From assembly GCF_017497975.1 (NCBI RefSeq), contig NZ_JAGDEL010000014.1, positions 62,001 to 126,000 of the forward strand: a stretch of DNA of 64,000 bases, written 5' to 3'. The stretch is from Metabacillus bambusae (lineage in GTDB: Bacteria; Bacillota; Bacilli; Bacillales; Bacillaceae). The notes beneath the pieces were generated by a model, which saw nothing but the letters and a program-made list of their open reading frames with translations, searched no databases and was not told the DNA's origin. Made by a program: the position numbers and the translations under genes. Positions 45,296-54,055 of this stretch are shown piece by piece (positions within the stretch are counted from its first letter, which is position 1; the number at the start of each line of letters is the position of its first letter).

Positions 45296-47521
45296 TTAGT
45301 TAGAGTGTATTGATTTTAACTTCCATACCTCCATTGATTTAACTGTAACATTTCCCCATATTTTTAAACCTAGAGAGTCTTTTCTGTTTGGATACACCCT
45401 AGTCGTTAAACTTTTTAATCCATTTGCATAAGCCTCTATCATTGATCTGTCCAAATAAATATGTAGTCTTAAATTCCCCCCATTTAGCTCTAGCTTTCCT
45501 CCTTGAACCCCTTTTGTCAACTCTTCTTGATTTTGAGTGGTTTTTTCTCGATTCACATTGAATTTTTCATCTACTTGATCATAGTAGATCAGTGTCTCTT
45601 CTTCACCCTCAGGAGAGCACCGTACCTTTATTCCATACTGTTTTGCCTTTTCTGAATAAAGTTCCAATTTTATTTCCAGCATATCTCCATTTACATTTTT
45701 TAATAATTTATTCACTTCTATAGTAGATTTGTTCACTATACAGATTAGCTTTTCTGTTCGCAGGGATTGAAGTTCTTCAATTGGTTCAACCCCAAGACGA
45801 CCATCTTCCCTCAATGTTAAATGAACCGGAAGACCGCCATTATGTGCCCAACCAGCTAAATACTCACTTTTAGGTGTACGATTCCCTTGTGTGATCGTAA
45901 ACAAAATCAACCGACCTGTTTTCGGATCAATCATTGCGCTTGGACCAGTAAAATGAAAATCACCAACATCAATGATCTGAGGCTCATCATCGTCAGGTAT
46001 GAAGTGATAACTTTCCTTATCCCACACACCCAACCAATAAAAAACCTCTACATCAGCCCCTTTTCCAACTGGGCTAATGATTAAAATATGCTTCCCGCTT
46101 CCAATTGGAAGCAAAATAGGAAGCTCCCAAACCTCACCTAGGTATGGAAATTTTTGATTTTGATCTTCGTATAGTAGGCCTTGATAATCCCACTTTATTA
46201 AATCAGTTGAAGTAAACACTGTAATTGCACCACAAATTCCCTCAATACCAGAACCAACAATTTGATACCATGTGTCTCCTTCACGCCAAACAAAAGGATC
46301 ACGGAAACCATCATGATGGAGGTTTCTCCCCTCAGGTTGCACTGTTACTGGCTTAGGATGCTTCATCCACTTTATTAAATTAGAATCATGATCATGTAAA
46401 AAAGTGCTCCTGGCTAAACCTGTCATTTGATTTGGAGACTTTTCTAAATTCCCTGCTGTAAAAAACAGAACAGGCAAACCATCTTGATCATAACTAGCAT
46501 TACCCGACCATATACCATCAGGGGCCAAGCCATCATCTTCAGTTGATAAAGCAATAGGTAGATCAATCCAATGTACCATATCAGTGCTTATCCAATGCCC
46601 CCATTGAATATTTCCCCAATAGGGCCCTTGAGGGTTATGCTGGTAAAACAAATGATATTTCCCTTGAAAATATAGTGGTGCATGAGGTTCATTCATCCAC
46701 TGTCCCGGTGCTGTTAGATGATATTGAGGTCGATGGCGATCATGCTCAAGAATACTTCGATTAATCTTGATATCATCATAAGGAATAGAAGGGATTTCTC
46801 CATTAAATGGGAGCAAATAATCATGAAAGCAATCTAGTATTTCCTCTGCAGAGAGTGCTTGATTATGAATCTTTACTTCATCTATTAATCCATTAAACAT
46901 ATTTAAAGAAAAAACATTAGCGACCATTTTTGAATGATTATTCTTTCCAATTAGTAAGTTTTCATGGCAAGAGGCAATAACAGCAGAGGTATGTAGTTTC
47001 TTTGCTTCAATTTCTTCCCCATTTAAATACAATTTCATCTCTGCTTCTATACTATTAAAAACCGCCACAATGTACGACCATTGATTTCTAGGTAATGGAT
47101 GATTATTAGCCCAAATCTCTAGCCAATCATCTTCAATCCCCACTTGAAGCGACCATTTTCCATGTTTATGAACACCTAGTATATACCCCTGTTTTTCTTT
47201 CCGATTGTGTTGATTAACAATCGCTGTGAGCTTCTCATCCTCATTGCCACCAAAAGACCTCGGTGCTACCCAAGCCTCAATTGTTAATGCTTTACTACAT
47301 ATTTTACTATTTTTATATTTTCTAGTGACCCAAGTAGAATATCCATCAAATAGTAACGCATGACCAGCTATTCCTTTTCTCCACTGCGGCTCACTTGACG
47401 GCTGAAAGTGTGCATGATTAAAAACATAATTTATTGGGTCCTTCAATTTTTGAATGGAATCCTCCACCTCTTTGCCTCTTCCTTCATCAAACGACCAATG
47501 AGCAACCAAGCGTTTAGACAT
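45296..47521 (-). CDS. Intracellular LamG-GH32 enzyme of the WMNEPHAP subgroup
   Basis: A 741-residue protein. A LamG/concanavalin-like domain occupies residues 1-235 (VAHWSFDEGRG, LLFDGYSTWV, IEAWVAPRSF, LYLNGEEI, MFNGLIDEVKIHN). A GH32 propeller and sandwich follow from 262. The nucleophile region is WMNEPHAP (275-282, Glu278 where Asp is usual), the middle motif is FRDPFVW (Asp408), and the acid/base region is VWELP (Glu466, WELP where WECPD is usual). The same changes occur in two other proteins here, so they define a subgroup rather than damage. There is no signal peptide, so it should act on an imported substrate. It is downstream of an orphan binding protein, which probably captures that substrate. 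Cyclofructan-active relatives are one possibility. AAGGGGG precedes the ATG. Confidence 0.85.
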   Translation of the reverse strand: MSKRLVAHWSFDEGRGKEVEDSIQKLKDPINYVFNHAHFQPSSEPQWRKGIAGHALLFDGYSTWVTRKYKNSKICSKALTIEAWVAPRSFGGNEDEKLTAIVNQHNRKEKQGYILGVHKHGKWSLQVGIEDDWLEIWANNHPLPRNQWSYIVAVFNSIEAEMKLYLNGEEIEAKKLHTSAVIASCHENLLIGKNNHSKMVANVFSLNMFNGLIDEVKIHNQALSAEEILDCFHDYLLPFNGEIPSIPYDDIKINRSILEHDRHRPQYHLTAPGQWMNEPHAPLYFQGKYHLFYQHNPQGPYWGNIQWGHWISTDMVHWIDLPIALSTEDDGLAPDGIWSGNASYDQDGLPVLFFTAGNLEKSPNQMTGLARSTFLHDHDSNLIKWMKHPKPVTVQPEGRNLHHDGFRDPFVWREGDTWYQIVGSGIEGICGAITVFTSTDLIKWDYQGLLYEDQNQKFPYLGEVWELPILLPIGSGKHILIISPVGKGADVEVFYWLGVWDKESYHFIPDDDEPQIIDVGDFHFTGPSAMIDPKTGRLILFTITQGNRTPKSEYLAGWAHNGGLPVHLTLREDGRLGVEPIEELQSLRTEKLICIVNKSTIEVNKLLKNVNGDMLEIKLELYSEKAKQYGIKVRCSPEGEEETLIYYDQVDEKFNVNREKTTQNQEELTKGVQGGKLELNGGNLRLHIYLDRSMIEAYANGLKSLTTRVYPNRKDSLGLKIWGNVTVKSMEVWKLKSIHSN

Positions 47522-47573
47522 ACCCTGCCCCCTTGTTTAGATAACGAATTCAATTTACAAATAACCCCTCAAA

Positions 47574-47618
47574 AAATACAAGCTGGAGAAGCTATATATT
47601 TTTTTCCAGCTTGTATTT
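47574..47618 (-). terminator. Terminator between the orphan binding protein and the LamG-GH32 gene
   Basis: AAATACAAGCTGGA and TCCAGCTTGTATTT pair across a long loop; on the minus strand T-rich sequence follows. The downstream GH32 has no obvious promoter of its own, so this is probably a partial terminator that lowers enzyme relative to binding protein. Confidence 0.75.
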
Positions 47619-47640
47619 CTAAGAATTATCTCAAAAGTAG

Positions 47641-49242
47641 TTATGACTGATTTTGATTAAATCGATCAAGGCCTTCTTGATAGATTTCCATCAATTTTTC
47701 TAACCCCATATCATTAAGTTGTTTCAGGTAATCATCCCACTCCTTATCAATACCACCCTCCATTAACCAATGTGCTTGCTTTTGGTTAACAAATTCTTTG
47801 ATTTCTACTTCAATTTGGTTAATCGTATCTAGATCTTCTGGACTGAAGAAAATTTGCAGGTAGTTTTCTTCTTCTAAATATGGTGCATATATATTCTTAA
47901 TATTATCTAAGCGTTCTTTTGCACGAGGCTCCATATCAACTACAGTGCCAAAGTCTTCTCTTAGTACAGCAGTCGGTCCATTAGGAGCAACCTTTTGGCG
48001 AAGTTCTCCCATAGCTGTTCCTTCTGGAAGCTCTTTATTGACCAACATTCCGTTTTCATCTTCCTCATAAATTTCCCCAATCGGTCCCCAGCTAATCTGT
48101 GCTGACATTTTTGGTTCATACAACTGATCAACCCACCGCATTGTAATTTCTGGGTGTTTATTAGATGAGGTGATGACAAATGCACCTCGTTCATACTCAG
48201 AGTAGTTTGAGCGCCCTACAACAATATCACCATTTGGACCTTTTAATGGAGGCAGAAGTACATAATCATCCTTACGTTCAGGACCAACAACCTCTTCCGT
48301 TTCCCACCAAATGTAAGAGCCTAATGTAGGATCTTCTGTTTTACCTTTTGCTAGATATTGTGTTGCGTCTTGGGTAAAGGATTCTTGATCAATTAGACCC
48401 TCTTTTACCCATTTATGATAATACTCAATCGCTTCTTTATATTCTGGCTGGGCAGCTGTGAAAATAACTTTCCCGTCACGTACAATTCGATGATCTACGT
48501 TATCTGGCATATTAAAAGCACCAAACATATCACCGAAGTTTCCAGTCCAAAAATTATACATAAAGCTTAACGGTATCTCATCTCGCTTACCATTTCCATT
48601 CGGATCTTTCTCTTTAAAGGCTTTCAAAACATCATGGTATTCTTCTAGAGTGGCAGGTACTTCTAATCCTAGCTTATCTAACCACGTTTTATTGATAGAG
48701 TGAAAGTTTGGAACAGATGATAACCCCATTTCCTCTGCACGCGGAAGAGAATAGATATGACCATCAGGAGCGGTTACCATGCTCTTGATCTCTGGTCTTC
48801 TTTCAAATAGCTTCTGAATATTTGGGGCATACTCCTCAATTAATTCTTCTAATGGAATAAGCGCTCCGCTTTGACCATACTTCACTATATCTTGATCTGT
48901 AAAGTCCGCCTTATAAAAGGCATCTGGTAGATCACCACTTGCTAGCATTAAATTTTTCTTTTCTTGATAGCCATCTCCCGGAATATTATTCCATTCAATA
49001 TGGATATTCGTCATTTCTTCTAACTGTTGAACAATGGCCATTTCATTATAATTTGGTGCAAGAGGAGCTTTTGGTGACACGAACTTTAATGTAATGTTCT
49101 CATTAACAATCGGCAATCCTGTTTTATTAAAAGCACTTTTTGATTCCTTTTGTTTGTTTGAAGTTTCATTGGAAGTACAAGCGGTTAACAGAAGAACGGA
49201 ACTTAACATAACAGCTGAGAAGATCTTTAATCCCTTTTTCAT
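47641..49242 (-). CDS. Orphan oligosaccharide-binding lipoprotein (LplA-like paralogue)
   Basis: A 533-residue solute-binding lipoprotein with lipobox LTAC (Cys near residue 22). It is strongly similar to the binding protein at 32958: LKFVSPKAPLAPNYNEM, LMLASGDLPDAFYKADFTD, PDGHIYSLPRAEEMG and KAFKEKDPNGNGKRDEI match. No permease genes accompany it. It presumably feeds the permease pair at 34635-36518, broadening that importer to a second ligand. It has its own LacI 2 operators and cre site upstream, and precedes the intracellular LamG-GH32 enzyme. AAGGGGG precedes the ATG. Confidence 0.92.
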   Translation of the reverse strand: MKKGLKIFSAVMLSSVLLLTACTSNETSNKQKESKSAFNKTGLPIVNENITLKFVSPKAPLAPNYNEMAIVQQLEEMTNIHIEWNNIPGDGYQEKKNLMLASGDLPDAFYKADFTDQDIVKYGQSGALIPLEELIEEYAPNIQKLFERRPEIKSMVTAPDGHIYSLPRAEEMGLSSVPNFHSINKTWLDKLGLEVPATLEEYHDVLKAFKEKDPNGNGKRDEIPLSFMYNFWTGNFGDMFGAFNMPDNVDHRIVRDGKVIFTAAQPEYKEAIEYYHKWVKEGLIDQESFTQDATQYLAKGKTEDPTLGSYIWWETEEVVGPERKDDYVLLPPLKGPNGDIVVGRSNYSEYERGAFVITSSNKHPEITMRWVDQLYEPKMSAQISWGPIGEIYEEDENGMLVNKELPEGTAMGELRQKVAPNGPTAVLREDFGTVVDMEPRAKERLDNIKNIYAPYLEEENYLQIFFSPEDLDTINQIEVEIKEFVNQKQAHWLMEGGIDKEWDDYLKQLNDMGLEKLMEIYQEGLDRFNQNQS

Positions 49243-49522
49243 TTACTATATCCCCCTTGTTAATACTTCTATTTAAGCAATGTTTTTTATTCCTATACCT
49301 GTAATCACCTCCCTAAGTGAAAATTAACAACAAGCAAAAACACAATAACATTTCATCCAACTAAATGCTTTTCAAAAATGGGTATAAGCGGTCATCAAGG
49401 TTAATGTGACATTAAAAAATGTCTGAAAATAGCGGTTAATGATCATGAGTTATCATGGTAGTTTTTGATTTTGGTGAGAACTCGTTAATGGAGGATAAAT
49501 AGTGAATCTTGTATAAATATCT

Positions 49523-49544
49523 TTCAGGTAATCGATTACGTAAC
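49523..49544. promoter_or_regulatory. LacI 2 operator at the orphan binding protein
   Basis: GGTAATCGATTACGTAAC matches the right half and centre of the perfect operator at 43733. It lies about 280 bases before the gene start. Confidence 0.75.
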
Positions 49545-49600
49545 ACTTTCAAAAAGTAAATAAATCCGTTATTCAAATGTTCTCTTATTCTTTTAATAGA

Positions 49601-49633
49601 TTATGTAATCGTTTGCGTAATCGATTAAATAAA
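49601..49633. promoter_or_regulatory. Tandem overlapping LacI 2 operators
   Basis: TTATGTAATCGTTTGCGTAA is a near-palindrome, and TTTGCGTAATCGATTAAATA overlaps it. The shared 20-mer differs by one base from the pair at 43959. Spaced sites at 49523 and 49601 would allow DNA looping. Confidence 0.75.
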
Positions 49634-49670
49634 TAATAATTCATAAAACCATGACATGTCAACTACTAAA

Positions 49671-49684
49671 AGAAAGCGATTTCA
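49671..49684. promoter_or_regulatory. cre site (CcpA) at the orphan binding protein
   Basis: The minus strand reads TGAAATCGCTTTCT, 13 of 14 consensus positions. It is upstream of the LacI 2 operators. The rest of 49243-49837 holds no gene. Confidence 0.65.
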
Positions 49685-49745
49685 AAATATTGCGAAAATG
49701 TTTTTCACTCTAAATAAGTGACTTTTCTTAGATAAACTCAAAAAA

Positions 49746-49768
49746 GGATGATTCAAAAATAATCACCC
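49746..49768 (-). terminator. Terminator after the antiterminator gene
   Basis: GGATGATT and AATCACC pair around an A-rich loop; on the minus strand six T follow. It ends the PTS-antiterminator operon. Confidence 0.8.
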
Positions 49769-49837
49769 TCTATGTTATGTCATTATTACATTGGTACGAA
49801 TATATTAATTTCTAATACTTTAGATACACATTTGTGA

Positions 49838-50680
49838 TTACGACATAATCACTCGACCATAGAATCTTTGAATATGCATCGATATATACATTAATTCAGC
49901 CTCAGGATATTTGATCCTATACTTTTCTTCAAAGAAGTGGCCAACTTCCTGTGCACATGCAAAAGCTTCTTTGTAGTTTTCTTTAATCATATTAACCATT
50001 TTTTCGTCATAATCATGGTTCTTCTCATTAGATAATAGACTCTTAACTGAAAAGCGTAAATGAATAATTAATCGTTCATATGACATCGTATCCTCTACAA
50101 TATTTATTTTCAAAGAGTTTTCAATGATACTCGTAATTTCTTGAATAGTCGTCGTAATGTCTATCGTTTCCTGCATATTACCAGCATTCATTCTAGCAGT
50201 ATGCATATGCATTGCAATATTACCTACTTCATCTTCTGGAATCTCTACTCCTAGCTTCTCTTTTATTAACTCCTTTGCCCAAAGTCCTATTTCAAACTCT
50301 TTTACATATAGAATTTTTATTTGATCGAGCAGAGCATTTTTAATAGAAATGCCATTTGTTAATCGTTCAATAGCAAATGATAAGTGATCAGAAAAAGCTA
50401 CATGGATATGTTCGTTAATCATGACACCAAATTCCTTTTCTGCATAAGTGATGATCTCTTCTGCAACTTGTATATGCTCTTCAGGAAGAAGTTGTAATAT
50501 TTCTTCGAATTTTTGATGTTCAGATGGGTCCTTCATGACAAAAACCTTATCAATTTTCGCCTGATTTACCGGATCATTCTTTCTTTTTTGGAATCCTATT
50601 CCTTCCCCCATTACAATCTTTTCTCCGTCCCGATCTTTCACTACAACCGCACTATTATTTAAGATTTTTTTTATTTTCAT
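49838..50680 (-). CDS. SacT/SacY/LicT-type transcription antiterminator
   Basis: A 280-residue RNA-binding antiterminator. The CAT RNA-binding domain (residues 1-56; KIKKILNNSAVVVKDRDGEKIVMGEGIGFQK) is followed by two PTS regulation domains. PRD1 has its conserved His in INEHIHVAFSDHLSFA and NIAMHMHTARM; PRD2 has IIHLRFSVKSLL and YISMHIQRFYGR. Phosphorylation of these His by the PTS switches activity. The frame begins with GTG at 50689, but AGGAAGG lies eight bases before the ATG at 50680. It directly follows the sucrose-type EIIBC (about 55 bases), the expected negative partner. Its targets are the RAT leaders at 56887 and 59592, whose sequence is of the sacB type. Confidence 0.93.
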   Translation of the reverse strand: MKIKKILNNSAVVVKDRDGEKIVMGEGIGFQKRKNDPVNQAKIDKVFVMKDPSEHQKFEEILQLLPEEHIQVAEEIITYAEKEFGVMINEHIHVAFSDHLSFAIERLTNGISIKNALLDQIKILYVKEFEIGLWAKELIKEKLGVEIPEDEVGNIAMHMHTARMNAGNMQETIDITTTIQEITSIIENSLKINIVEDTMSYERLIIHLRFSVKSLLSNEKNHDYDEKMVNMIKENYKEAFACAQEVGHFFEEKYRIKYPEAELMYISMHIQRFYGRVIMS

Positions 50681-50736
50681 CACTTTCACCTTCCTCTATT
50701 GCACTTGCATTAGCTATCATTTTAAATTAACTACTT

Positions 50737-52137
50737 TTATTCGGTTTCTTCCTTTACCCAAAGAATCCAAGTAGCAAAGAATGCGGTAATTACTGAGATC
50801 CCGAGACCAATGAGGTAATGCATTAAATTTGCAATCCCTAATGGAGCTACAATAGCAATCATTGGAATTCCTGTTAAGCCATAAGAGTTTGCGACTACAT
50901 GAGTAAGGACAACATAACCTCCTCCAAAAGCACCTCCAATGGCTGCACCTATAAAAGGTTTAAAAAGCTTTATATTAACCCCAAAAATAACTGGTTCAAT
51001 AATACCTAGAAATGCCGAAAAAGCTGAAGGAAGCGCAATTTTTTTGATTCTCTTATCCTTCGTTTTAAAAAATACCGCTAATCCTGCTGCTCCTTGAGCA
51101 ATATTGGCCATTGACCAAATCGGTAATAAAAAGTTAACACCTATCTCTGGATTTGAAAGTAATAACATTTCGACAGCATGTAAAGTATGATGTAATCCCG
51201 TTACAACAATGAGTGAATATAAAGAGCCAAATAAAAATCCAGCTATTACCCCTCCAGACTTATAGACTAGCTCAAAAGTAGATGTCATCATTTCCCCGAT
51301 GAATAACGAGATCGGACCTATAACTAATATTGAGACAAAACCAATACAAATGATGACTAAAAATGGGATTAAAAATAGATCTAATGAAGTTGGTATAACT
51401 TTTCTCAATCCTAATTCAAGCTTACTCATGAAAAAGACAGAAAGTAATATCGGGATCACTGTTCCCTGATACCCTATCAAAGGGATAGCAACTCCAAGTA
51501 CCTCCATAGATTCCGGCACTTTATATCCAAGCATGGAAGGGTTTAATAGTGAAGGATGTGTTAATATTCCACCAATCACTGCACCCAGGATTTGATTGCC
51601 TCCAAATTCCTTAGCTGCACTAAAGCCAATTAAAATTGGCAAAATGATAAATGCTGCACTCGAAAAGATTTCCAACATTATCATGATTGAACTTTCAGGA
51701 GGTGCCCACTGAAACACCTTGATCATTCCTATAAGTCCCATTAGTAACCCACTTGCTACAATAGCTGGAATAATAGGAACAAAAATATTAGACAATGTTC
51801 TAGCAAATTGTACGAAAGGATTCATTCTCACCTTTGGTGGTTCTGGTTTTAAAATGCTAGAGACAGTTGCTGGGTTTGTGTCAAGGATAGCTCTGTAAAC
51901 CTTATTGACTATACCGCTACCTAAAATAATTTGAAAAAGTCCCAACCTGAAAAAGGTGCCATGTACACAATTCATTTCATCTATTGCATTTTTATTTACC
52001 TGACTTTCATCATGTAGCTCAAAACGTAATCGAGTGGTACAATGGGTAATCTTTACAATATTTTCTTTGCCACCTAAAAACAGTAATAATTCTTTAGCTA
52101 TATCTTTAGCTTCTTTCCGTTCGTCTTGTATGTTCAT
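50737..52137 (-). CDS. PTS sucrose-type permease EIIBC
   Basis: A 466-residue EIIBC of the glucose-sucrose superfamily. The EIIB domain (1-90) has the phosphorylated Cys in ITHCTTRLRFEL (Cys33). The EIIC domain has about ten helices and the motif LGIIEPVIFGVN. No EIIA domain is attached, so a separate EIIA (glucose type) is needed, as for SacP. It should import and phosphorylate sucrose and also control the antiterminator downstream. It follows the third GH68 gene by about 165 bases. AAGGTGG lies close to the ATG. Trehalose- or N-acetylmuramate-type specificity is possible on sequence alone; the context favours sucrose. Confidence 0.92.
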   Translation of the reverse strand: MNIQDERKEAKDIAKELLLFLGGKENIVKITHCTTRLRFELHDESQVNKNAIDEMNCVHGTFFRLGLFQIILGSGIVNKVYRAILDTNPATVSSILKPEPPKVRMNPFVQFARTLSNIFVPIIPAIVASGLLMGLIGMIKVFQWAPPESSIMIMLEIFSSAAFIILPILIGFSAAKEFGGNQILGAVIGGILTHPSLLNPSMLGYKVPESMEVLGVAIPLIGYQGTVIPILLSVFFMSKLELGLRKVIPTSLDLFLIPFLVIICIGFVSILVIGPISLFIGEMMTSTFELVYKSGGVIAGFLFGSLYSLIVVTGLHHTLHAVEMLLLSNPEIGVNFLLPIWSMANIAQGAAGLAVFFKTKDKRIKKIALPSAFSAFLGIIEPVIFGVNIKLFKPFIGAAIGGAFGGGYVVLTHVVANSYGLTGIPMIAIVAPLGIANLMHYLIGLGISVITAFFATWILWVKEETE

Positions 52138-52243
52138 CTCCCACCTTATATTTTATCCTTTTTAGAATATTCGTCCGGTTTCACTTATCTTTGTCCAGAG
52201 TTACATAGGTAAAAAATACCGAAAAGGTATATAAAATACTGTA

Positions 52244-52266
52244 GCGCTCAGTAAAATACTGAACGC
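52244..52266 (-). terminator. Hairpin between GH68-3 and the PTS gene
   Basis: GCGCTCAGTA and TACTGAACGC pair with one mismatch around a short loop. The following T-run is weak, so it may attenuate rather than terminate, letting the PTS genes be expressed from the GH68 transcript. Confidence 0.45.
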
Positions 52267-52303
52267 CATTGCTTGTCCTATTCGTTTTTCCCTGAGCCTT
52301 GAT

Positions 52304-53650
52304 TTACTTAAATACTCCTTGCTTTTTTTCATGAACGATCTTTGACTCATTTCGTGTTAAGGATAGTTTTAATGAAGGTGCAAGCATTCCACCGAAATGT
52401 TCCATTTGATAATCTGGTGATTGCTCGCCAATTTCATAAATATCTTTTCCATCAACATTAACATAATTGACAAAACTAGTGACAGTGCCATTCGGCATAA
52501 CCATCCAAGAATATGCTTGATATGGATTATCCGTTGGGTTTGCAATAACTAGACCACTTTCATTCAACGGTTGATAGCCTCCAAAAAGTGAGTCTGAAGT
52601 AAATCCATATAATCCTTCCGGTGCATGAAGACCAGTGGCAAATTTCTCACTGTGTGTCTTGGCAAAAAGATAGTAGTTGTTTCCTTTTACAATAACACTT
52701 GGTCTCTCCAGTTCATCATTTACATAATTTGCTTCCAACAAGGGTGGCAGGATGTTAAATTTAGACAAGCCTTGATTCGATGCTTTTGCGATTCCAATGC
52801 TTCCATTAAAAGCTTTTGAACTTTCGGGATTTTCATGGTTTTGACGAAACTTCACTGAACCAATATATTCATCGTTATATGAACGGTCTTCAAGCTTTCC
52901 AGCAGAGTTTGCTTCAAATAATAGATATTCTTCCCCAGTCTTTGGATCTTGGAAAAAATATGGGTCGCGGAAGGCATAAGAAGATTCCTCGGGTCCTGTT
53001 TGTTCATTCGTTTGATAGTATTCTCCATCTGGCTCAAGAATAATTTCATGATCTGACCAATTTTCAAATGTCACACTTGTGTTAGTTGTTGTTATATCTG
53101 CAGTTGCTGTTGCTACTCGTTGATCATAGCTTAGTTGAGTTTCATTTTTATCACCTGTTGCCGTGTAAAAAATTTGTAATTTCCCATCTTTATGAACGAT
53201 GGAAGATCCTGCCCATTGTCTAGAGCCCAATGCATCTCCATCCTTAAAAACTGGACCACCTGATTCCCAACTCTTTCCATCCTTTGAAAAGAAATAATGA
53301 ATTTCAGCTGTATCATGTCGCTTACCTGGAAGCACATCATTAGGCACTGACAAGGCAAAAATAATTTTAAAGCCGTTTACGACAGCTGGATGACCATTCT
53401 TTTCTTGTAATGGCCAAGAATCCCAAATATAAGATTCAGATGTCATTTCAACAAGCTCGTCTTTTTTAATTTCGGGTGCTGTATTTTGAGCATTTATTGT
53501 AAGATTACTAACATCTTCACGCGTCCAATTGTAAGTTTCTAAATTTTCTTTAGCAGATGCACTTGAGCTTACAATTGGTGTGAATATTGCAGAGAGCCCT
53601 ATAATTGCTGCTATAAAAAATTTGCCCTTTTTATCTATATTACGTTCCAT
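52304..53650 (-). CDS. GH68 fructosyltransferase 3 (levansucrase/inulosucrase)
   Basis: A 448-residue secreted GH68 enzyme with a cleavable signal peptide (about 1-33). Catalytic residues visible: nucleophile Asp in YIWDSWPLQ, transition-state Asp in AFRDPYFFQDP, acid/base Glu in ELERPSVIVK. WAGSS and PYQAYSWMV are also present. It should split sucrose and build a fructan or transfer fructose. The text resembles the Gram-negative type (Erwinia, Zymomonas) more than B. subtilis SacB. It is separated from GH68-2 by the 222-bp repeat element and lies upstream of the PTS operon. The paralogue's ERPH reads ERPS here, near the acid/base, which might alter specificity. Confidence 0.9.
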   Translation of the reverse strand: MERNIDKKGKFFIAAIIGLSAIFTPIVSSSASAKENLETYNWTREDVSNLTINAQNTAPEIKKDELVEMTSESYIWDSWPLQEKNGHPAVVNGFKIIFALSVPNDVLPGKRHDTAEIHYFFSKDGKSWESGGPVFKDGDALGSRQWAGSSIVHKDGKLQIFYTATGDKNETQLSYDQRVATATADITTTNTSVTFENWSDHEIILEPDGEYYQTNEQTGPEESSYAFRDPYFFQDPKTGEEYLLFEANSAGKLEDRSYNDEYIGSVKFRQNHENPESSKAFNGSIGIAKASNQGLSKFNILPPLLEANYVNDELERPSVIVKGNNYYLFAKTHSEKFATGLHAPEGLYGFTSDSLFGGYQPLNESGLVIANPTDNPYQAYSWMVMPNGTVTSFVNYVNVDGKDIYEIGEQSPDYQMEHFGGMLAPSLKLSLTRNESKIVHEKKQGVFK

Positions 53651-53761
53651 TCATGTATTCCCCCCTAGATTAACTTCCTATTCTCTCTCATAAACCATAA
53701 GTATAATGAATGCTCTTCTATCATGAAAAGTTAGCCTAAAACTGTAAATAAATCTTTTTAT

Positions 53762-53983
53762 AAGGCTGTTTTCTAAGAGATTGTTGCTTTTAAAATAAAA
53801 ACTAATTCAGGTTGATTGGAACGGATTGCGAGACTCCTGCGGGAGTAGCGGGACAGGTGAGACTCATGCAGGCGTTTACGCCGAGGAGGCTCACCGCCCG
53901 ACCCGCGGAAAGCGGCAACTCTCGCTGCAATCAACCACACCGCATACTTTGTAAATAGCAACAAAGTTTGCGAAAACAGCCTT
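53762..53983. repeat. MITE-like 222-bp repeat with 12-bp terminal inverted repeats
   Basis: AAGGCTGTTTTC at the left end and GAAAACAGCCTT at the right end are exact complements. The interior is GC-rich, unlike its surroundings, and highly self-complementary (GAGACTCCTGCGGGAGTAGC, then GGCGTTTACGCC). No protein of its own is visible. A partial copy is at 24526-24616. It separates GH68-2 from GH68-3. Confidence 0.85.
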
Positions 53984-53997
53984 TTATAAAAATGAAC

Positions 53998-54035
53998 AGA
54001 ATGGTCTGCCAATATATTTCTTGGCTGACCATTCT
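53998..54035 (-). terminator. Terminator after GH68-2
   Basis: AGAATGGTC and GACCATTCT pair, with an inner CCA/TGG. On the minus strand the following bases are moderately T-rich. It ends the GH68-1/GH68-2 transcript. Confidence 0.65.
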
Positions 54036-54055
54036 ATTATCTTTAGATTATTTAC

